A DNA stretch of 64,000 bases from Nocardioides panzhihuensis (GTDB lineage Bacteria > Actinomycetota > Actinomycetes > Propionibacteriales > Nocardioidaceae), in contig NZ_JACBZR010000001.1 of NCBI RefSeq assembly GCF_013408335.1, forward strand, positions 2,418,001-2,482,000, read 5' to 3'. Position 1 is the stretch's first letter. Each line of letters opens with the position of its first letter. A program made the translations under genes and the position numbers. Below, one piece after another: positions 52,127 to 59,336 of this stretch. The notes under the pieces are model-generated. The model did no database searches. It had not been told where the DNA came from and worked only from the letters and a program-made list of their open reading frames with translations.

Positions 52127-53644
52127 ATGCAGGTCGATCCACAGGCGCCCGAGCTGGTCCATACCGACTTCCTCGCGATGATGAACGCGACCTCGTTGTG
52201 CGTGCTGATCCACGACGCCGAGACGCAGGCCATCATCTGGGCCAACCCCGCCGCTTGCGAGCTGCTCGAATGGAGCGTCACCGAGCTGCGACCGCTCAAG
52301 GCCGACAAGATGAGCAGTTCCGCCCAGGAGTACGACCGTGTGATCGCCAGGGCGTGGTTGCAGGAGGCGGTCGAGAAGGGCCGCAGCAGGATCGAGTGGC
52401 ACTACCGTTCGAGCACCGGCCGGGTGGTCCCGACCGAGGCGGTCGCGATCCGCATCGACCTCGCCCAGGGCCCGGCGGTGATGGTGCAGTTCCGCGACAT
52501 CGAGCGCGAGCAGGCGGTCGAGCGCGAGCTGCGGCAGACCACGGCGTACGTCGAGACGCTGAGCCGGCACACCGCCGCGGGGGTCGTCGTGCTGAACCCG
52601 GAAGGCGTCGTCGAGCACGTGACCGACCAGGCGCTCGCCCAGTTCGGCGTGTCCCGGTCCGATATGGCAGGGCACCTTCTGGACGACGTCGCCTCGGTCC
52701 AGATCGACCGGCGAGGCGACCGCGAGCGCACCGGTTGGTCGGCGGCGGTCCGTGCCGCCGACCCGATCGCCACCGTCCGGCTGCGGTTGCGCGGCCGCGC
52801 TGGATCCGGCCCGTCCCGGTCCGCCTGGCTGGGCGGGACGCTCGAGCGGATGCATCAGCCCGGGGTCGCGGAGTTCGTGCTCACCGTCCACGACATCTCC
52901 GAACGGGTCCGGGCCGAGCACGCGTATGACCAGGAGAACTATCTGGCTCGCTACAACGCGATGGGCGACATGGCGATGGCTATCGCCCACGAGCTGGGTC
53001 AGCCCCTGGCCGCGGCGAACAACTTCCTGGCCGGCGTCCGCGCCCGCGCACGGACGCTCCAGGGCTGTGCCGAGACAGCGGGCGCCACCGAGATGCTCGC
53101 CTTCGGGGTGGAAGGCGCCGAACGCCAGATCGAGCGAGCGGCGACGATCGTCAGCTCCGTACGTTCCTATGTCGGACATCTCGAACAGGTCTCGGGCCGG
53201 GTGGACCTCAACGACGTGGTCGAGGAGTGCCTCTACTTCGTCGGGTTGCGGGCGGACCCCGCGGGGATCGAGGTCGAGCTCGATCTGTTCTCGGACCCGG
53301 TCCCCGTACGCTGCGAACGGGTGCTGACCGGACAGGTGGTGCTCAACCTCTGCTTCAACGCCGTCGACGAGCTGAGCCAGTGCGGACCGGACAGCCGGGT
53401 GCTCCGGATCAGCACCAGCACCGCGACGTACGACGGGAAGACCTCGGGAATGGTGACCGTCGAGGACCGGGGGCGCGGGCTGACGCAGGACCCGTTCGCG
53501 GAGTCGTTCACGTCCAAGGAGCGCGGGAGCGGGATCGGGCTGGCCCTGAGCTACCGGATCATCACCCGTCAGCACGGCATGATCTGGGCCGAGCCGCGCG
53601 ACGGCGGTGGCACCCGATTCGCGTTCACGCTGCCCCGCGCGTAG
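52127..53644 (+). CDS. PAS-domain sensor histidine kinase
   Basis: 505 residues without membrane helices, so a soluble sensor. Two PAS-like domains (about 12-125 and 130-260; the first includes LIHDAETQAIIWANPAACELL) precede the HisKA box AIAHELGQPLAAANN with phospho-acceptor His288 and a HATPase with LNLCFNAVDEL (N box), VEDRGRGL and GSGIGLAL. The build resembles FixL/TodS-like soluble kinases. It should sense the pathway substrate or a product and phosphorylate the FixJ-like regulator at 55880. It lies divergent from iacA. Confidence 0.87.
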   Translation: MQVDPQAPELVHTDFLAMMNATSLCVLIHDAETQAIIWANPAACELLEWSVTELRPLKADKMSSSAQEYDRVIARAWLQEAVEKGRSRIEWHYRSSTGRVVPTEAVAIRIDLAQGPAVMVQFRDIEREQAVERELRQTTAYVETLSRHTAAGVVVLNPEGVVEHVTDQALAQFGVSRSDMAGHLLDDVASVQIDRRGDRERTGWSAAVRAADPIATVRLRLRGRAGSGPSRSAWLGGTLERMHQPGVAEFVLTVHDISERVRAEHAYDQENYLARYNAMGDMAMAIAHELGQPLAAANNFLAGVRARARTLQGCAETAGATEMLAFGVEGAERQIERAATIVSSVRSYVGHLEQVSGRVDLNDVVEECLYFVGLRADPAGIEVELDLFSDPVPVRCERVLTGQVVLNLCFNAVDELSQCGPDSRVLRISTSTATYDGKTSGMVTVEDRGRGLTQDPFAESFTSKERGSGIGLALSYRIITRQHGMIWAEPRDGGGTRFAFTLPRA

Positions 53645-53655
53645 CCGCGCCGGCG

Positions 53656-53721
53656 TAGGGGAAATCCTCATCGTCCGTCGAGGAACTCTCGATTCCGCGT
53701 CAGAGCGACACTGCCTACGGT
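53656..53721 (+). promoter_or_regulatory. Promoter of the flavin reductase operon with shared operator
   Basis: TAGGGGAAATCCTCA at 53656-53670 is followed 58 nt after its start by CCTACGGT, whose TACGGT (53716-53721) serves as -10. Spacing equals that of the other operator-bearing promoters (57 nt). An AGGAGG ribosome site at 53740 leads to the TTG start at 53752. Confidence 0.7.
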
Positions 53722-53751
53722 CGAGGTATCCGACCCGGTAGGAGGCCCAGG

Positions 53752-54279
53752 TTGTCAACCACGACCCATCCCGAGCTGACCCCGACCCAGCGCGCCTTTC
53801 GAGCCGCGATGTCGAATCTGTCGGCAGCGGTCAACATCGTCACCACCGATGGACCACGCGGGCCGGCCGGCATCACCGTGAGCGCGGCGTGCTCGGTCAC
53901 CGACCGCCCGCCGACGATGCTCGTCTGCGTGAACCGGTCCAGCTACACCCACGACTTCTTCGTCGAGAACAAGCGGGTCGGCATCAACGTGCTCGGCGCC
54001 GAGCACGAGCCGCTCGCGATGCGCTTCGCCGGAGCGAGCGACGTGACGATGAGCGACCGGCTCTCGGAGCCGGAGTGGGAGCATGACTGCCACGGCGTGC
54101 CCGTCCTGCGCGATGCCGTCGCGACAGTCATCGGCCGAGTCGCCGACCACCGTTCGCACGGCTCGCACACGGTGCTCTTCATCGAGGTCGAGGCCGTCAG
54201 CAGCCGGGACGACACCGGCGGCCTGGTCTACTTCCAGCGCCGGTTCCACGCCCTGAACCCCACCGAGCTCTCCGCATGA
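53752..54279 (+). CDS. iacG: Flavin reductase (IacG-like)
   Basis: 175 residues of the FMN-binding flavin reductase (HpaC-like) fold: RAFRAAMSNLSAAVNIVTTDGP, GITVSAACSVTDRPPTMLVCVNRSSYTHDFF and a C-terminal strand with HTVLFIEVEAV and YFQRRFHAL. The start is TTG with AGGAGG 6 nt upstream. It supplies reduced flavin to the IacA-like monooxygenase. First of a rightward operon with the next two genes, each overlapping by 4 bp. Confidence 0.82.
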   Translation: MSTTTHPELTPTQRAFRAAMSNLSAAVNIVTTDGPRGPAGITVSAACSVTDRPPTMLVCVNRSSYTHDFFVENKRVGINVLGAEHEPLAMRFAGASDVTMSDRLSEPEWEHDCHGVPVLRDAVATVIGRVADHRSHGSHTVLFIEVEAVSSRDDTGGLVYFQRRFHALNPTELSA

Positions 54280-54566
54280 GCCGAAGAAGCGCGATGATGA
54301 TGGAGCCGGGGACCCGGATGACGCTGATGTGCTACACCGACACCCACGGGTACGGCTGGCAGCACGTGGACCTCTTCGTCCACGACGCCTCCGGCCACGA
54401 GCTCGACTGGGTGCACTGGGAAGTCTCCGGCGACGGACCCGAGATCGCCGACAGGGTCACCTCCCGAGTCGAGCCGTCCCTGCGACGCACCTCCGAGTGG
54501 CGCCATGCCGTGTCCGCCAGCGGGATGGACTACTGGACCGCCGACGCCAGCTGGGAGGACGCATGA
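54276..54566 (+). CDS. Small conserved-context protein, function unknown
   Basis: 96 residues rich in Trp, His and Asp (TLMCYTDTHGYGWQHVDLFVHDASGHELDWVHWEV, TSEWRHAVSASGMDYWTADASW). It overlaps the flavin reductase and the amidase by 4 bp each, so it is co-translated with both. I do not recognise a family. It could be a small auxiliary of the pathway comparable to iacI; that is only a position-based guess. Confidence 0.6.
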   Translation: MSRRSAMMMEPGTRMTLMCYTDTHGYGWQHVDLFVHDASGHELDWVHWEVSGDGPEIADRVTSRVEPSLRRTSEWRHAVSASGMDYWTADASWEDA

Positions 54567-55831
54567 GCACGTCGCTGTGGCAGCCCTGGTCGCTGCGTGA
54601 CCTCGTCTCCGAGCTGGCCCGAGGCGCCACCACGCCGGCCGAGGCGATGGTTCGCTCCGCCGAGCGGATCGCGGTGACAGAACCCGAGCTCAACGCCTGG
54701 GTGGTCCGCCAGGACCCGGCCCCGGGAACCGGTGTGGGGCCGCTGGCGGGCGTACCGCTGGGCGTCAAGGACATCATCGACGTCGGCGGGCTGCCGACCA
54801 GATGCGGCTCCGGGCTCCGCGCGGACGAAACCGCCGCCGAGGAGGACGCGGCGATCGTCGCAGAGTGGCGCCGGACCGGTGTGGTGCCGATGGGCAAGAC
54901 GGTCACCACCGAGTTCGCCTTCTTCTCCCCCGGGCCCACGGCCAACCCGGTCGCGACCGACCACACGCCGGGCGGCTCCTCCAGCGGCTCGGCAGCGGCC
55001 GTGGGTGCCGGACAGGTGCCGCTCGCTCTGGGGTCGCAGACGGCCGGTTCGGTAACCCGCCCGGCGGCGTACTGCGGGGTCGCGGCCCTGGTGATGACCA
55101 AAGGTCGCTTCCCGGTCGACGGCGTCACCGGGCTGAGCCCGAGCCTCGACAGCCACGGCGTGTACGCCGCCACGGCAGGTGACCTCGCTCTGGCCTGGTC
55201 CGCGCTCAGCGGCGGTGCGGACGTCGCCCGACCCGGCGCGCCCCGGCGAGGCGAGCCGTTTCGCGCGCTGCTCTGGTCGGCCTCCCCGATCGGTGTCCTG
55301 GACCCGACCATGCGGGCGGCCCTGGACACCACCCGGGCCGCGCTGGAGGCGCGCGGCGCCATCGTCCGCGACTTCCCCGAGGAGCAGTTCGTCGCCGACC
55401 TCGCCGCTGCGCACCCCGTGGTCATGGCGTACGAGGCGGCCCGCGAGCGCACCGCGGAGCTGGCCGCGGCCGACCAGCTGTCCGAGCCGCTGGCCGGGCT
55501 GCTGCGTACGGGGGCCGAGACCAGCCGGAGCGACTACGAGGCGGCCCTCGGCCTGATCGCGCGGGGCCGTGAGCGAGTCGCCGAGCTTCTTGCGGCGCAC
55601 GACGTCGTGGTCGGTGCCGCAGCGCCTGGCCCCGCTCCCCGGGGGCTCGGCGCGACCGGAGACCCGGTGCTGAGCCGGCCGTGGCAGGCGCTCGGCCTGC
55701 CCGTCGTGACAGTGCCCGGACTGCGGGATGCGGCGGGCATGCCGCTCGGTATCCAGGTGGTCGGCCACCGACTCGGTGAGGACCACCTCCTGGCCGCAGC
55801 GTGCACCGTCGAGCAAAGCCTGGTGTGCTGA
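54563..55831 (+). CDS. iacH: Amidase signature enzyme (IacH-like)
   Basis: 422 residues. Catalytic Lys in LGVKDIIDVGG (about residue 73), Gly/Ser core GGSSSGSAAAV (cis-Ser) and nucleophile region GSQTAGSVTRPAAYCGV. The length is near the usual 430-470. It hydrolyses an amide, in auxin metabolism possibly indole-3-acetamide or an amino-acid conjugate to free indole-3-acetate. Last gene of the flavin reductase operon and unlike the amidase at 15340. Confidence 0.8.
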   Translation: MSTSLWQPWSLRDLVSELARGATTPAEAMVRSAERIAVTEPELNAWVVRQDPAPGTGVGPLAGVPLGVKDIIDVGGLPTRCGSGLRADETAAEEDAAIVAEWRRTGVVPMGKTVTTEFAFFSPGPTANPVATDHTPGGSSSGSAAAVGAGQVPLALGSQTAGSVTRPAAYCGVAALVMTKGRFPVDGVTGLSPSLDSHGVYAATAGDLALAWSALSGGADVARPGAPRRGEPFRALLWSASPIGVLDPTMRAALDTTRAALEARGAIVRDFPEEQFVADLAAAHPVVMAYEAARERTAELAAADQLSEPLAGLLRTGAETSRSDYEAALGLIARGRERVAELLAAHDVVVGAAAPGPAPRGLGATGDPVLSRPWQALGLPVVTVPGLRDAAGMPLGIQVVGHRLGEDHLLAAACTVEQSLVC

Positions 55832-55879
55832 TCCTTGGCATATGGCCCGGGGCACACCACGAGGGATGGGTGAAATACG

Positions 55880-56599
55880 ATGACGAAACGGCCGGGCAAC
55901 AGCAACGACGTACCGTCGACGACCATCCCCACGAGCGAGGCGACACCGATGAGCACCACTGAACTCCCCCGGCCGGACGTCGCCGCCACGCGCTCTCCGG
56001 TCGTCCACATCGTCGACGACGACCACGACCTTCGACAGTCGTTGGTCTTCCTGCTGGAGACCGTCGGCATCGAGGCGCTGACCTATCCCGACGCAACCGC
56101 GTTCCTCGACGAGTACGACGCGACCGAACCGGCGGTCCTCATCGTCGATGTCAGGATGCCCGGGGTCAGCGGCTTCCAACTGCAGGAGACCTTGCGCCAG
56201 CAGGACTATCCAGCGCCAGTCATCTTCTGCTCCGCGCACGGTGACGTGCCCATGTCGGTGCGGGCGATGCAGCACGGGGCCGTCGACTTCTTGGAGAAGC
56301 CCTACGACTCCCAGCAGATGCTGGAGGTCGTCCAGGAGCAGCTTCTCGAGGCAAGCAGACGGTTCGCCGCCGATGCCGAACGACGCGAGGTGCAGGCCCG
56401 GGTCGACCAGCTCACCCCGCGCGAGCTCGAAGTCCTACGCCTGGTCATCGACGGTCTACCGAGCCAACACATCGCCCGTGAGCTCGGCACCAGCGTCAAG
56501 ACGGTCGACGTCCACCGAGCCCGGATCAAGGCGAAGACCTGCTCCGACAGCCTCGGCACTCTCGTGCGCGACGTGCTCTTCTACCAGGTGACCATCTGA
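55880..56599 (+). CDS. FixJ/NarL-type response regulator
   Basis: 239 residues. After a variable N-terminus (1-35) the receiver domain has acidic DDD, phospho-acceptor Asp90 in IVDVRMPG, SAHGD and Lys in LEKPYD. The C-terminal LuxR-type helix-turn-helix is LTPRELEVLRLVIDGLPSQHIARELGTSVKTVDVHRARIKAK. It is the likely partner of the kinase at 52127 and the likely ligand of the four shared operators. The start at 55880 is the first of two; ATG 55949 is possible. Confidence 0.87.
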   Translation: MTKRPGNSNDVPSTTIPTSEATPMSTTELPRPDVAATRSPVVHIVDDDHDLRQSLVFLLETVGIEALTYPDATAFLDEYDATEPAVLIVDVRMPGVSGFQLQETLRQQDYPAPVIFCSAHGDVPMSVRAMQHGAVDFLEKPYDSQQMLEVVQEQLLEASRRFAADAERREVQARVDQLTPRELEVLRLVIDGLPSQHIARELGTSVKTVDVHRARIKAKTCSDSLGTLVRDVLFYQVTI

Positions 56600-56606
56600 G
56601 CTCGGC

Positions 56607-57197
56607 TCAGGGCGCCATCAGCACGGACGCCGACGGATAGAACTCCGCCCAGGTCGGTGCGAGCGGCGCGATGAAGACGTTCTCGGTGCGGGTGCGGCTG
56701 ATCCGCCAGGTCCCCTCGACGCGACGGAAGGCGTTGTTCAGACGGCTCGAGCGCAGCAGTGCCCTGCCATCGGAGAAGAGCCACGGCTGAACATGGATCC
56801 ACTGGCCCTCGGCGTCCTCACCATCGACGTGGATCTGCTCGGAAGTCAGGTAGTGGGCGTTGAGCAGCAGGGCCGGATCGTGCTTCTCCCCCCAGAACCT
56901 CTCGAAGTGTGCACGCACCGCAGCCTTGCCCTCGGCCTTGCCGAACTGTCCGTCGTAGTACTCGCCGACGCCCTCCCAGACCGCGTCCTCGGTGTAGAGA
57001 TCCATGATCAGGTCGACGCGCTGAGCATCGTCGCTGACGCCGAACTCCGGGCAGGGCGTGTCGCACAGGAACATGTAGCGCGCCTGCAGCCGGCGGATCT
57101 CCGCCTCCGACTCGAGGGCCTCCACCCGGCGCAGCAGAGCGGTGATCGTGTCAGTGAACTTCTCGGTGATCGTCTCGGTGTCGGGGGTGCTGGTCAT
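56607..57197 (-). CDS. SnoaL-like (NTF2-fold) protein
   Basis: 196 residues. After a short coiled helix (ITALLRRVEALESEAEIRRLQARYMFLCD) comes a SnoaL-type domain: LIMDLYTEDAVWEGVGEYYDGQFGKAEGKAAVRAHFERFW and TSEQIHVDGEDAEGQWIHVQPW, ending RVEGTWRISRTRTENVFIAP. Such proteins act as isomerases, hydratases or oxygenase-like helpers. Its promoter carries the shared operator, so it belongs to the same regulon; it is another candidate for an iacI-like role. It converges with the regulator gene (7-bp gap). Confidence 0.75.
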   Translation of the reverse strand: MTSTPDTETITEKFTDTITALLRRVEALESEAEIRRLQARYMFLCDTPCPEFGVSDDAQRVDLIMDLYTEDAVWEGVGEYYDGQFGKAEGKAAVRAHFERFWGEKHDPALLLNAHYLTSEQIHVDGEDAEGQWIHVQPWLFSDGRALLRSSRLNNAFRRVEGTWRISRTRTENVFIAPLAPTWAEFYPSASVLMAP

Positions 57198-57236
57198 GTT
57201 CTCTCCTCGGACTGATCCGTACGGCAGGGCACCTTC

Positions 57237-57301
57237 ACGCTAGGAAGCACGAGCTCCCGGCTCCAGTGGCAATGGCCGCAGTTCGATGAGGGAATCCCCT
57301 A
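57237..57301 (-). promoter_or_regulatory. Promoter of the SnoaL-like gene with shared operator
   Basis: Operator TGAGGGAATCCCCTA at 57287-57301, conserved middle element at 57259-57281 (core GGCCATTGCCACTGG on the minus strand) and -10 TAGCGT at 57242-57237. The operator-to-CCTA distance is 57 nt, identical to the transporter promoter. The two promoters are alike over about 65 bp although they are 10 kb apart. Confidence 0.72.
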
Positions 57302-57332
57302 TCCGCCGCCTCGGAGTGACCGAGGCGGCGGA
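57302..57332 (-). terminator. Hairpin terminator after the tannase-family gene
   Basis: Perfect 13-bp stem (57302-57314 with 57320-57332; arms start TCCGCCGCCTCGG) with a 5-nt loop, 14 nt beyond the stop of the tannase-like gene and abutting the next operator. No U-tract, as is common in high-GC genomes. Confidence 0.75.
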
Positions 57333-57346
57333 CGCCCTGCTGACCG

Positions 57347-59008
57347 TCAGTTGCTCCGCTCCCGGGCCTGCATGCGCTGCTTTTCGCGTGCCACGTCCTT
57401 GGCGAAGTCGCCCCAGTCGTTCTCACGCCGGAAGCTGCTGGCCTCGGTGGTGGGCCCGGCTCCGTCGTAGCCGGCGATCTGGGGGTAGGGGCACAGAGGC
57501 CTCGTCATCACGACCCGGTTCTCCTGCCGGTCGTCCTGGTACTTGGTGGCGACCATCTGCTTCGGCGCGATCCCCTGCTCGACCCATGCCCGCACGGCGG
57601 ACAGGGCGTCGAACGAGTTGGGCCCCATACCCCCGGTGACATGTCCGCCGCCAGGGATCATGAAGAGGCGGTAGAACTCCTGGACGTCTCGCAGGGCCGA
57701 GCGCACGGTGGAGCCGTCCCGCTCGAGGAGGACCCGCGTGTAGTACTCGATCGGGAGACTGCCCGACTGGAACGGGTCGCTCCATCCCTGGGTCATGATC
57801 AGCTTGCCGCCCCGCTCGTCGAACTTCGAGAGATCGGCACGCGTGGGATCGATCTTGGGGCTCAGCTTCTCCTCCACCAGAGCCACGTCCTCATCCCAGT
57901 CGAAGCTGCGCCAGTCCCACTCGGGATCGTCGAACACGGCCCTGCCGAACAGCGCCTGCGGATAGGAGACGAGTTCCTGTCGCTCCGCTGCGAAGTTCCA
58001 TGCCGCCTCGCTGCCGTAGGCGAAGCCCGGATAGAGGTGCTCACCGCTCCCCTGGTTGGTGACCGCGGTGTAGACATGTTCCGCTGTCCTGACCTGCTCC
58101 GCCGTCAGACACCCCGTGCTCGTCCCGGGACGGCACTCCAGCCGCTTGACGTTGTAGTGACAGTCTCGTGGATCGTTGAGGAACGGATCGCTCGCGACCC
58201 CGTCCCGGCCGCCGCATGCGGCCAGCACGGCGTCATTGAGGAGCTTGCGGTCATCGCTGTCGAGCGCACCTTTCGGACGGTCCGCGAGGCGCTGCGCAGT
58301 CCACAGAACCGCCATCATCACGTGGCTGTAGTCCATGCCCGGGCTGTGCGAGACGATGCCGTCGTAGTCGTCCGGGAAGAACTCTGCCTGGCCCATCGCC
58401 TGCCGGCCGCCGGTCGAGCCACCTTCGAAGTAGGAGAACTTCGGCGCCTTCTCGTGGTACGCGGTCAGGATCTGCTTGGCACGCAACGTCATCAGGTGGA
58501 TCGAGGTACGCCCCCACATCTCCAACTGGGCCGGGTTGCTGATCCAGGAGTTGGCCGAGTCGGACTTGGAGTGGCCCGTGTCGGTGGACGCTGTCGCATA
58601 GCCCTTCGCGAGAGCCGGAGCCATCGAGTCGTACCTGATGTTTCCGGCGAAGCCGCCGTTACCCACTCCCAGGAATCTCTCGTTCCATGTGGCCGTCGGC
58701 ATCCACACCTCGAAGTTCAGGCTCGGAGCGACTCTCGCGGCCACCCGACAGAACTCGGGCAGATCGCGATGGACGGTGCCCTCGGCGTCCACGAAGTCAC
58801 CGGCGGGAACGAGCTCGCCCGCCGTGATCTCGGTGTCGGGCACCGAGAGTTCGGTCATCTCCTCGCAGCGAGCGCCGCCGGCGTCGGTGTCGACATCGGC
58901 AGCGCTGGGCGCTGCCCCGGCGATCTGGAGACTGAGTGCGAAAAGAGACACAATCCCGACGAGCACACGCAGCGTGCCCCCGGATCTCCTCGGCCGTCGA
59001 GCAGTCAT
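57347..59008 (-). CDS. Tannase/feruloyl esterase family protein, secreted
   Basis: 553 residues; start MTARRPRRS followed by a twin-Arg-like basic stretch and a hydrophobic signal segment ending AGAAPSA, so probably exported. Tannase-family marks: FCRVAARVAPSLNFEVWMP, GNGGFAGNIRYDSM, ASTDTGHSKSD, nucleophile region EGGSTGGRQAMGQAEFFPDDYDGIV (Ser), paired Cys in CGGRDGV and CHYNVKRLEC, TQGWSDPFQSG (Asp) and GGGHVTGG (His). It hydrolyses aromatic acid esters such as ferulates or gallates outside the cell. Function within the auxin-like cluster is unclear; ester-linked indole or phenolic acids are possible. Confidence 0.82.
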   Translation of the reverse strand: MTARRPRRSGGTLRVLVGIVSLFALSLQIAGAAPSAADVDTDAGGARCEEMTELSVPDTEITAGELVPAGDFVDAEGTVHRDLPEFCRVAARVAPSLNFEVWMPTATWNERFLGVGNGGFAGNIRYDSMAPALAKGYATASTDTGHSKSDSANSWISNPAQLEMWGRTSIHLMTLRAKQILTAYHEKAPKFSYFEGGSTGGRQAMGQAEFFPDDYDGIVSHSPGMDYSHVMMAVLWTAQRLADRPKGALDSDDRKLLNDAVLAACGGRDGVASDPFLNDPRDCHYNVKRLECRPGTSTGCLTAEQVRTAEHVYTAVTNQGSGEHLYPGFAYGSEAAWNFAAERQELVSYPQALFGRAVFDDPEWDWRSFDWDEDVALVEEKLSPKIDPTRADLSKFDERGGKLIMTQGWSDPFQSGSLPIEYYTRVLLERDGSTVRSALRDVQEFYRLFMIPGGGHVTGGMGPNSFDALSAVRAWVEQGIAPKQMVATKYQDDRQENRVVMTRPLCPYPQIAGYDGAGPTTEASSFRRENDWGDFAKDVAREKQRMQARERSN

Positions 59009-59283
59009 GGTTCCACCCTTCGAGGTTTGCGAGCCCGGGCCGCGGCATGCTTGCGCCCAGCTCCTACGTTCACCAGTCCCGTTGTCGGCTGAGCGGTCGG
59101 CGCTGACCAACTGATGTCGCTTCAGAATATGAAGGTGATCACCCTGGTCATACGGGAGAAATCCTTACCTGAGTAAGGCCCTCGCACCGGCGGCGCGGCA
59201 GATCACCGACGCTCACCCGAACGGGAACTGTCGTCTCGCGCTCTGGCCGACAACACTCGACACCGCACATCCCAACACCGAAT
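59009..59283. promoter_or_regulatory. Upstream region of the tannase-family gene
   Basis: Leftward promoter candidates are a -10 TATTCT at 59129-59124 and a weak -35 about 16 nt upstream. The spacer holds the palindrome GGTGATCACC (59134-59143), a possible repressor site. A degenerate match to the iac operator (TAAGGATTTCTCC on the minus strand, 59167-59155) lies further upstream at non-standard spacing. Nothing else recognisable is present. Confidence 0.4.
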
Positions 59284-59317
59284 CGGCCTGCCACCCGTAT
59301 CCACAGGTGACAGGCCG
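59284..59317 (-). terminator. Hairpin terminator of the proteasome ATPase gene
   Basis: 12-bp stem with one G-U pair in the minus-strand transcript (59284-59295 with 59306-59317) and a 10-nt loop, 19 nt after the ATPase stop. Its spacing from the coding end equals that of the hairpins at repeats A, B and C. Confidence 0.7.
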
Positions 59318-59336
59318 AGTTCGGCGACGTAGAGGG

